Below are positions 53,008 to 62,312 of a stretch of DNA of 64,000 nt, one piece after another; position 1 is the first letter of the stretch; each line of letters starts with the position of its first letter. The position numbers and the translations under genes are program-made. Below the pieces are notes generated by a model. The model saw nothing but the letters and a program-made list of their open reading frames with translations, made no database searches and was not told the DNA's origin. Origin of the DNA: Sipunculus nudus (lineage: Eukaryota > Annelida > Sipuncula > Golfingiida > Sipunculidae); the NCBI GenBank assembly GCA_026874595.1, contig CM049310.1, positions 33,541,558-33,605,557 of the forward strand. Direction: 5' to 3'.

Positions 53008-53298
53008 GGTATGGTTCTCAGGCACTTTTTTTCAGAAATCAATGCAGGCCGGTGGTTTTTTTATTTTTAATTTTTTGGTATGTTTCGATGAAAATGTCAA
53101 ATGATAAGGGAAAAGCATGATAATAACAGATTTTTTTGTGGATAATCAAGTAAAAGCACTCTATAACAAGAAAATTGTATGATTTTATCTTCTTGAGCCA
53201 CTGCAGCTCAAAATTGGTAAGTTTCTATTGAAAATCAAAATAAAAAGTTTTGATGCGGGGGTTTAAAATTGATGCAGGTGGTGCCTGAGAACCATACC
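53008..53298. mobile_element. MITE with perfect 18-bp terminal inverted repeats
   Basis: GGTATGGTTCTCAGGCAC at 53008-53025 is the exact reverse complement of 53281-53298. A-rich and T-rich bases outside could extend the match by four. The 291-bp element has no ORF of note. It starts directly after the A run that ends family 4, so it sits exactly at that element's 3' terminus. A target duplication cannot be defined in the A/T runs. Confidence 0.8.
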
Positions 53299-55268
53299 TT
53301 TTATTTTTTTTTTGTCCTTATGACTGCAACACTTAAATGATAAATTCTATGACAAGAAGTTTTGTAACCCTCTAAAGAATAAGGAAGAATACTGGCTTGA
53401 ATCTGAACTACAATATATCTTATTGTATCGTGTATTGTATAATGATTGAATAAACATATGATATTGTGATAGAGTGCATAGTTACAGCCCTACATTTGAC
53501 ATTTTTGACAGCTGTAGGAGATGGTAAACACCTGATATTTGTAAATATGGACTCAACCAGAGTTCGATCTTGAGGTATTTTATTCTAATTTCTGACTCAA
53601 TGCACCTGACTTCAGGTGAAGAGAGGAAATAAAGCTAAGATCTAGCATTTCACTGGAGAAATCCCTTATAAAATGTTAACATATTGAAAGATAGACTATT
53701 GCTGGACTAGTTCTGGCTACTGCAACCATCTAGCATCCTCCCTCCTCAAAATCTCTTCCATCTTATCTTACACATTGCACAGAATGGGAACATATTTTGA
53801 ACAGAAGATACGTGGCTCCAACAGTGTTATCGCAACTGCTTTATGTAGCTTTAAAGCATTTATCTGTACATGATTGGAGTGGCAGCACAGAAAGAAATGC
53901 AATAAACATAGGAAACCATGGCACATGTTATTTTTATATGAACAAGATAAAATCATGACTCAGGAATAGTGAATGCTTCAACTGACTGTAATCCCATGAG
54001 ATGTGAGGGAAATGGTTTCCCTCCAGTGAATATAAGCACATAGATTATGTTACCTACAATAAACCTACATATAATACCCAATACTGAACCAATTAATCAG
54101 ATTCCATAAAGACCCAAAAACAGAAATGCATTCTGATACTTCTGTTTAAGTGATATAAGCCTTGATCAAAGGGCAGCCCTCTGATCACATGACAATCTCA
54201 TTAGAGATATTTACTTGAATTTTTCTCAATGGAATAAATGAATTGGCTTCAAACAAGACAGAATAGTGATCAATTACTCAAAGAACTGATGTGAGACTTA
54301 TTCCACCTGAGAAGTAATGAACTTGTAAAGTTCATGCTGAGTACTGTGGAATTAGATCAATGAACAAAGAGAAACAGGCATAATTCTTCAAAGGTTTTCT
54401 GCATCCTAAGAAACATCTTTAAACCTTTTTTTTAACAGTATGTTCACAACTTATAGAAGAGCAACAAACTTGAGATACTTTCTTGAAGTTTACTTTCTGA
54501 AAACCATGACATATACTTTATTAACATTATTTTTGACAAACTTGAAAAGAATCATTGAAATATTCTATTTTTGACAACCTGATGATATTTAGACATATCC
54601 TTTCAAATATATGTTTAGATTATCTGCTTAGATTTTTTATGTAAATGGAATGCCTACCTTCACTTACATTTACTGAGCAAGTTTAACATATCTTCTTTAG
54701 TTTAATTTTGAAGACAAGCGAAGGATAAACCTCAAACTGCTTTCTGAAAATGCTGATGGTCTCACTATACCTTTCTTACCATAACCATGGGACAGCTCTG
54801 GCTTGAGCCTTTTCCCCACCAGTGCTTTCCATGCCCTTGGGACTTTTTTCCAAACTATTTTTCTTGAGCAAAGATCAGCAACTTCTGCTGGTATTTCTCA
54901 ACAAATGTAGAAAAACTCAAGCTTCTTTCTGAACATATTTGTGAAAAACCCACAATCCTCTTAAGCTTTTTCTCAGTCAATGCTTTGCATACCCATGAGA
55001 ATTTACTTTTCACAATTCTCTTTTTTTACCACTGTTTTTCACCCAACTTTTTCTCAAACATGGCGTTGTTAAACTTTTTAAGACATCTATGGATTTCTTA
55101 TGAACTTTCCTCAAAGCAATTCTGAGCATTTCTACTCAGAGAAACCACCTGAAGAAATTCCTTAGTTGGTTTTTGTCACATCTCTAACATTTTGCTCTGC
55201 TGAACTGAATTATAAAAGCATCGAGATGAATATTGATAAAGTCGGTTATGACATTTACAAAAGGATAC
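53299..55268. other. Probable intron 2 of the syntaxin-6-like gene; nothing else seen
   Basis: AT-rich DNA downstream of the syntaxin-6 exon on the minus strand. I searched by eye for the next exon (the segment after ...DETIS, and the SNARE-motif exons) and found none here. A loosely repeated sentence lies near 54800-55000 (CAGTGCTTTCCATGCCC / CAATGCTTTGCATACCC). Confidence 0.5.
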
Positions 55269-55438
55269 TTATGGTCTCTTCTAAGTCCTCTAGGTCCCAT
55301 TCTATGCTTCGCAGGCTGTTTCTGAGCTCGTTTGTTGTCCAATCATATTCCTCTTTAGATGAGTTAATTGGGTCATCCACTAACTCACACCAGCGCTGGT
55401 ATAGTCCTTTGGCATTCTGTACTGCCTTCTGCACCTCA
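55269..55438 (-). CDS. STX6: Syntaxin-6-like protein, internal exon (N-terminal domain)
   Basis: Syntaxin-6 is a Qc-type SNARE of the trans-Golgi network and endosomes, working in endosome-to-Golgi transport. This 170-bp exon has one base, 56 codons, then one base. It starts at a TTTTAAG acceptor and ends at a GT donor (GTATCC in complement of 55263-55268), so both ends are phase 1. The peptide begins [16 protein letters not shown] and ends [13 protein letters not shown] / [12 protein letters not shown]. This is the first helix of the syntaxin-6 N-terminal domain; DWTTNELRN and [11 protein letters not shown] are near-invariant in the family. The frame has no stop. Exon 1 (start codon, about 11 residues in known members) and the following exons with the SNARE motif and tail anchor were not found in the window. 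The closely related syntaxin-10 is vertebrate-specific as far as I know, so syntaxin-6 is the better name. A lone duplicated exon is a less likely alternative. Confidence 0.92.
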
Positions 55439-56437
55439 CTTAAAATACAAAATAAATAATCATTGAAATTTTGCATTACCTGTCTCACAGGCAATATTAA
55501 AAACATAATGTCTGACATGACTGACATATGGGATTTTGCCTTGGTTTCTGCATGCAGTTGGCTGGAAGTGGAAAGATAAAATGATGGACTTACTGTACTG
55601 CCCTCTGCAGTTGGCTGGAAGTGGAAAGATCAAATCACTGACATTCTGTACTGCCCTCTGCAGTTGGCTGGAAGTGGAAAGATAAATGATTGACAATCTG
55701 TACTGGGATCTGCAATTGACTGAAAGTGGAAATATAAAATGATGACATTTTGTACTGCCCTCTGCAGTTGGCTGCAAGTGGAAACATAAAATGATTGACA
55801 TTCTGTACTGGCTTCTGCAGTTGACTGGAAGTGGAAAGATAAAATGATTGACATTCTGTACTGCCCGCTGCAGTTGGATGGAAGTGGAAAGAAAAAATTA
55901 TTGACATTCTTTACTGCCCTCTGCAGTTGGCTAGAAGTGGAAAGATAAAATGATTGACATTCTGTACTGGCTTCTGCAGTTGGCTGGAAGTGGAAAGATA
56001 AAATGATTGACATTCTGTATTGCCCTCTGCAGTTGGCTGAAAGTGGAAAGATAAAATGATTAAAATTCTGTACTGGCTTCTGCAGTTGGCTGGAATGGAA
56101 AGATAAAATGATTGACATTCTGTTCTGAAACCTGCACCTAAATGAAAATAAAGACACAAATAACTGACATTCTGCATTGGCTGGATGGAAATAGATGTAA
56201 TGGTTGACACCCTGTTCTGCCTTTTACACTTCATTAACAATACAAACTATATAATCATTGACTTCTTGTAAGTACTGCCTTCTGGACCTTAATGGATATA
56301 CAAAGTACACAATCACTGAGAGAGTGTTTGTACTGCCTTCTACATTACCTCACTGAAACAATAAATACATGATATCACTAACATTCTGCACTTGGTACTG
56401 CACTTGGCTATAAATATAAAGATTCAATGATTGACAA
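55439..56437 (-). repeat. 53-bp minisatellite derived from the syntaxin-6 intron 1 / exon 2 junction
   Basis: CAGTTGGCTGGAAGTGGAAAG-type units start at 55555, 55608, 55661, 55713, 55765, 55818, 55871, 55924, 55977, 56030 and 56083, a period of 52-53 bp, with degenerate copies on both sides (about 55490-55550 and 56135-56437). Read on the minus strand, each unit is AATCATTTTATC, then TTTCCACTTCCAG, then a CCAACTGCAGAGGGCAG / TACAGAATGTC tail. The junction of the adjacent exon reads AATGATTATTTATTTTG, TATTTTAAG, then TGAGGTGCAGAAGGCAG / TACAGAATGCC. The two align over their full length (53 against 54 bp). Each unit carries a pyrimidine tract and AG. The outermost degenerate copies (near 56300-56360) look more like the exon version. 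The 175-aa minus-strand ORF here is a repeat translation (three 53-bp units make a 53-codon register). Confidence 0.9.
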
Positions 56438-56539
56438 TGTATGTAAACTCTGTTCAGGACCATCAAATACATGCCTTTAACTTTAAAGAGTTCTGTTAAA
56501 CAATGTTTTCTGATTATAAATCATTTTTATGTCTTTTTA

Positions 56540-57216
56540 ATATAGTTAGCTGAGCTTAAAATTTAATACCCCCCTTTAAGAATAGGCATACCTTCAGCAG
56601 CATGATATACTGACACTTGGAAAGTGACCATGGTTTCTTTCATCTGTCAACTTGAGAAACAATATTTTTAACCAAAAAGGGAATATTCAAGGTCAAGGTC
56701 CCCTCATAGGAAAGGTCATGACCCAAATTTAAATATACATCATCCTATAACCCATATCTTTGTATATATGCATAATATGAAAGAAATATGTCCATTAGTT
56801 TTGACTTATAATGCTCACAGTACTGTCAATTGGCAATGAAGGGGGTATTATATGGCAAGAAAGCAAGAAAAGGATAATAGGTGGCGCTACCAATTTTTGG
56901 TTCATGACAACACTATCCAAGATCTTCAGTCACCTTGATTTTTTTTTTATCAATCCTTGCAAGATATTTTGAGATATTTTAGAATTTGTGTGATTTTCTC
57001 CCAAAATGGACCTATTCAAGACCAAGGTCACTCTCTCAGTAATGGTCATGAGCCCATTTTAAATAGGTTTTGTCCTCTCACCCATATCTATGCACATGTC
57101 AAGTTTGGCAAAGATCTGCATGATATATTTTTCAAGTTATCTCATCTGAAAGAAATCTCTGCGGGGGCGGTTCGACCGTGACTGAACCAGAGTATCCCGA
57201 CTTTGTCTGGGGATAC
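56540..57216 (+). mobile_element. Family-3 element lacking its tandem array
   Basis: 56568-56635 matches the left part of family 3 (CCCCCCTTTAAGAATA, GCAGCATGATATACTGACAC; compare 20430-20480). The match then jumps directly to the 3' module (about 56688-57216 against 22726-23275), including AGGTGGCGCTACC at 56880 and two TCAAGGTCAAGG-like blocks. The element ends in GTATCCCGACTTTGTC / TGGGGATAC (to about 57213). The 288-bp array is absent. The 5' arm is replaced by GTTAGCTGAGCTTAAAA, which resembles a family-1/2 3' end. Confidence 0.75.
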
Positions 57217-57966
57217 TACAATAAAAGAAACCCTGATTAACAAGGTATCGCTGTAAACCGCAGTCCACCTAAACCCTGCCCGAATTTACCACCCACGTCT
57301 GTCAGTCAATAACCTAACGTGTGGACAGCCTGCCACCAAAACATGATATATCAACTTCAACTACAGGAGAGCCAGGCTACTGATCCTATATGGTTTCAAA
57401 TCAATTCTGTGGAATTGCTACCCTTGGAGACTATGACTAGTTTAATAAACTGAAGGTGTATGACATGTATAGAAATAAGACAGATGGTGTGAACCTAATA
57501 ATGGGACAACAGATTGAGATTTATCATGAAATATGTCTTGTGACAGAAAATTACAGAAATATTTGATATCTGATTAAACTAATGAGTAAATACTCCATTT
57601 TCTGGAGGACAAATAAGTTCAGAGCCAACAGATTATTCCAGGCTTCCTAGGAAAAAGATTAATAGGGATATATTGGACCACAACTTGTGAATTATATCAA
57701 TTTGCATCATGGGAGTAACAAGATAAGCTTGAAGGACACTGGAGTAAAATCAGCACACTGAACATGGCATTGTGTGACTAATAAATCTGATATGACATGA
57801 TGCTGTATCAAATTTTCTTTATACCCTTACTGGTCCACCTGTCTGGCCTCATCTCCTTCAATTATTGCCTACTACAACAAAGTCAGATGGAGGTGGCATT
57901 GGTGGAGGATATAATTACATGTATTATTATAACCCAGCGGGTAAGGTGTAAGAATCAGGACCTATA
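57217..57966. other. No gene seen; spacer upstream of the syntaxin-6 exon
   Basis: No exon 1 of syntaxin-6 or other gene recognised. Confidence 0.55.
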
Positions 57967-58145
57967 GTGTGTTGGACTTAACCTAAGGACTGAGGGGTGT
58001 TGGACTTTGGACCTCAGGTGTGTTGGCTTTAAGATGTAAAGTGTGTTGGATTTAGGGACCAATGTGTGTTTGACATAACCTAAGGACTGAGGTGTGTTGG
58101 ACTTAGGACTGGTGTGCTGGACTTGGGGACCTAAGGGCCTAGGTC
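57967..58145 (+). repeat. Degenerate minisatellite, about 28-32-bp units
   Basis: GTGTGTTGGACTTA-type openings recur near 57967, 57999, 58019, 58041, 58067, 58093 and 58119, interleaved with GGACCTAAG / CCTAAGGACTGAGG. Confidence 0.75.
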
Positions 58146-59522
58146 TGAATCCCAGGTGAACCTCAAAGGCAAAACTGGAAATCTTGCTAAAACCTCAGAA
58201 ATTAACTCTGATACAATATGCACCTTCATCCTCATATAATTGTCAGTGCCACTGGTAGACCATGGGCATATGTTTTTTATTAATCATTTCCATATATATC
58301 AGTTTCAATGATAAGGCTATAATATATCATTTTAATAGGCTATTACATGGCTCACAATAGGCAGGTCACTACAATTTATGTAAATGCCTGATACTGAACC
58401 ACTCTGCTGCTAAAGCAAAAATACTAGAAAGTCAGTGGCTTCCAATAGATTTCCCCAAGGTCAGACCGGAATCTGTTTCAATACAGGGTATCAACAAATA
58501 ATAATGTGGTGTTTGTGTTAAAAAAAAAAGACTGCAAATTGCTGTCATTATTCCTCTGAGAAATGTGTTTATCAAGAGTTAAGCACCTGTTATTATGTGT
58601 GCATTTCTGTCATTGGCTCATTCTGGTGGAACCTGGCAAATACTCATTACAATGTAGAGATCGTAATAATTCCATTCCTGCAAATTCATTAACACATCCG
58701 TGCAAATTAATTAAGTAAAAAAGGAAAGTTCCCAACAAAACTTGATGTAGGGGAAGATTTATGGTTTAAATCGAAAAGGATTTATAATGAATTTTTTTGT
58801 CCTGCTAATTTAGAATTAATTGGGAGCTGGTCTCTGATTGGTTACCTCAATAATATGAAAGTACTTAATGTTCTATACCATCTACATGCATCATAAACTT
58901 TATTACATGTAATCAAAAGGGATTTACATAATCACCCTTAAATGCAACCTCTGATAATTGACTCAGGTCTGTTCACAAATAAGGTGGCACTCACGAGAGT
59001 GCAATTGCTTCCAAAACCTCCTTCAATTAAAATGAAGAAATTGACTTTAATGATAATATAAAGTTGTGTTTCCATTGGCAAGGGACATGTTAAGTAGCCA
59101 TGCAACTTTTACCATTGGATGAAATGGAGCAATGTAAAATTATAATTCTTGCTTCATTAAAGGCTATATGCTGGTGATATCCCAAAAAAATATAGATTCT
59201 GGTTTCATGAGCAAAGTGCAATCCATCACCTAGTGTAAGAAATCTTGAAAAATGCAATTTTTAATATTACTATAAAACACCAGCAGGAGACTCCTCTGGC
59301 TTATAGCTGGTACACTGGCTACAAACACTGGATGTTTCACTGACCTAAACTGGATTGGGAAAACCATGTCACAAATAATTTCAATCAAGGATAAATTTTC
59401 AAAAAAGGGAATGCAGAAATACCTTTTTGTTTTTGTTTAACATTTGAATTTGTTTAACAAGGTCTTAACCACTTGTTGTCTGTTCCATCAGTGGGGGCAA
59501 CTGAAATTTGGTGATTATTCTT

Positions 59523-59524
<2 letters not shown>
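58146..59524. other. No gene; candidate conserved non-coding island about 58520-59170
   Basis: Contains many homeodomain-type TAATTA/ATTAAT words, an inverted CCAAT box (GATTGG) near 58838, and no repeats. Its texture differs from the repeat-filled surroundings. Conservation cannot be judged without other genomes. Confidence 0.45.

Positions 59525-59558
<34 letters not shown>
59525..59558. repeat. (CA)17 microsatellite
   Basis: Uninterrupted CA dinucleotide repeat. Confidence 0.98.
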
Positions 59559-59559
<1 letters not shown>

Positions 59560-61599
59560 TATCACACAGTTTGATTAGTTTGATAGTGCACTGAATGAAG
59601 GCCTACCTTTTAGCATTTGACAATCTAGCAGTATTTCATCTGGGATTTTGGCAAAGTCTAGGTGTGGTTTTTAAATGGAAGTGCGGTTTCAAACAGAAGA
59701 AATACAGTAGTAAGATTTTTTTCTTTTAAATTCATGACAAGAACCATCATTTATATATTTTACAACATTCTTGATTCTCTTGGGTTCTGTGGTTACCTGG
59801 TAGTTCAGTTACGCATATGAAAGTTTAGTTATAATTTCTTGGCCGACATGGATGTCTACTAATTTCTTGATGACATTATTATGTTCATATTAAAATCATC
59901 TTGGAAGAAAACACTTAGTAGAAAGATTTCTCCAACATAATACTACGATGCAAAATAATCAAATTCAAACAGAGACTCAAATTAAGTCAATAATCAATCA
60001 TTTAATTAATGAAGATCCCTAAATTAGCAACTCGAAGGCCTATTAAAATGTTTCAGGATTTACATAGGACATATATTACAAACCAAGATGTAGAAAGGGT
60101 TCCAACATTCAGCCTGTTTCTCCAATGTGTCACTGTCAGTTCAGAAGTTACATGATACTATAAACAGCAAATTCTGTCCAGAATTAGCTTGGCAGCAGGT
60201 ATATATTAATTTACATTTTTTTTATACATGTACTTGAACATGCCTGTGTAGTTACTGTAGTAGGCTTGAAAACACCTAAATCTTTCATGTCTGTTTAATC
60301 AAAGTTCTTCAGATGAATCTATATATAACATCTTAAGAATGTACTTATTTTCAACTAAATTCAACAACTGATCTACTATAGATTATATATAGTATAATGC
60401 TCATATTATAAATACATATGAGGAAGTTAGTAAACCTTCATGAAGTCCTTGCAGGGAAAGCTATTAGCCCTGTCTGATTCTTAAGATTCATATCCTCCAA
60501 TTTAGTCTATATTTGCAGAATATCTAACAATCTTGTTACAAGCTGACAAAGGACAGAAATACATTATGTTTAGTGAAGGACAAGTATCAGCACTGAGAAA
60601 AACATAGTGCTGCAAACAATGAACTGTACTGATTCATTCTTGAATAAGAAAGATAATGTAGGGCTTTCATCAATTGTCTGTAATCAGATCTGACTTTTTT
60701 GAATGAAAGGAATGCATACTGCCATAAAGATCTCCCTATTAAAAACAAATGTTAACTACAAAGATCAAAATTAACATTTTAAGTTTTCCATTTCTTCATC
60801 CTTTTTCACACCAATCAGTTAATTCAGAACTGCATTGTAAAGAGCAAAAAAAAAAAAAAAAAAAACAATCACAGATGTTTAAAAGGTTTAAGAGAAGACC
60901 AGCTGGAAAGGTCAGTGTTTATTGGGAAATCCCCTACCTGGTTATGAATACTGGTGAAATTGATTTTTCAAAGAGATCAAGTTGAATATCAACCACCATT
61001 AAACAAGCTGTTGTGAGGATGGGCACTTTAGGGGGCTTAAATCTTAGTACAATAACACAGATAGAGGAATCAAAGGGAACTTGAGGAAAGACAACATGGG
61101 TGGTTCACTATGTTATGTTATTTGGTGCAGCCTCTATTAAAAATAATAAAAAACACAACCTTGTATAATATATCAATGGCTTAACTGCAACATATTTTAC
61201 TCTGCTGACAATGCACTTTCCTCATTGTTAATACTGTAGCATGTATATATTAAAATATCTATAAGGCCTGGGGGTCCATTTTACCCACTAAAAATGGTGA
61301 ACTCAGATTACCTGGAATCTGTTTATTCATGGATGAGAGAAGCCTGCAACTGACAGGTCTGTCTGACTCTTGAGGTCCATGGTATTTGCAGTGGTTTGTG
61401 CCTAAATGACTTTCCAAATCATATGAATCAGGTTTATTTGGTGTCCGTTTATCAAATCACTTTTCATCATTAATTTTATTTTTCAGAGGACAGTTCTTTG
61501 GCTTGTTGGTGGTACTGTCTGAGAGAGGATGAAGGTAACAATATGACCAGACTGACAAATGACAAAGGTTATTATTATTTATTATATTTAGCCTAGCCT
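59559..61599. other. No gene seen; AT-rich spacer with an A20 run
   Basis: No exon recognised. A run of 20 A lies at 60846-60865; it could be the tail of an old retroposed insertion but no clear body precedes it. Confidence 0.55.
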
Positions 61600-61770
61600 A
61601 GGGTTGCACCAGTTTTCATTCTACATTTGCCTGCAGCCCAAGACCAGTACTGATTCAATCCTGGGTGGAGAGAGTGCATCCTTGTGGAAATGACTTTGGA
61701 CAAGAGTCTTAGCACAGAGGTGGTTTAAATGGGACTCTAACCAACCACCATGCCATGACACAATTCAAAC
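61600..61770 (+). repeat. SINE-like repeat
   Basis: GATTCAATCCTGGG (about 61650) is B-box-like. The following GACTTTGGACAAGAGTC section resembles the tail region of tRNA-related SINEs. The upstream A box is not clear. Confidence 0.35.
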
Positions 61771-62224
61771 ACCCCTACCATTATGTCAAAATGCTCCATG
61801 GACAGTCCAACATGTGTTGCTAAGACATGAAAGCTGCCCCTTCACCTATCTTTTGAAAAAGAATTTATGTGATTTCTGGCTTCCTCTGTGTATATATTAA
61901 TGATCTAAGGGTAATTCTGGTTATATAAAGTTCTTAAAATGCCTCCATGAAGGATGTATGAACTTGTTTATCAATGTGTTTGTAAACACAGCAATGTTGA
62001 CAATTTGATCTGACTTGCCACCAGATGCCCTTGCTGAATTTGTTTTATTTTGGCAGCCCCCACCCCCTTATTATAAACAATTTGTTATAAACAAAACAAG
62101 CAACCTATTTCTATAAAAGCCCCAAGGGATTACCTTTAGTTTATAAAAGTCAGATAAATGATTTGGCCCCTTTAATTAGACTCAGCATTTGAGGTTGTAT
62201 AAATATTTAACTTTTCTGCATCTT

Positions 62225-62312
62225 AGGTTCTGATAGAAATGAAACTCGGTAACTGAACTGTCTAGCTATAAAGTCTGACACCTGAACCACTAGGCTGTGC
62301 TGTACAGCCTGT
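62225..62312 (-). repeat. tRNA-like SINE remnant
   Basis: On the minus strand, GCCTAGTGGTTCAGGTG is a good A-box match and ACCGAGTTTCA about 40 bp later is a weak B box. Probably a decayed SINE head. Confidence 0.4.

Noticed and set aside
55630-56157. 175-aa minus-strand ORF, the longest in the window
   Set aside because: It is a translation of the 53-bp minisatellite; three units make a 53-codon register, which keeps it open without selection.
55439-56437. CRISPR-like regular array
   Set aside because: Units are head-to-tail without unique spacers, in a eukaryotic intron; it is a minisatellite.
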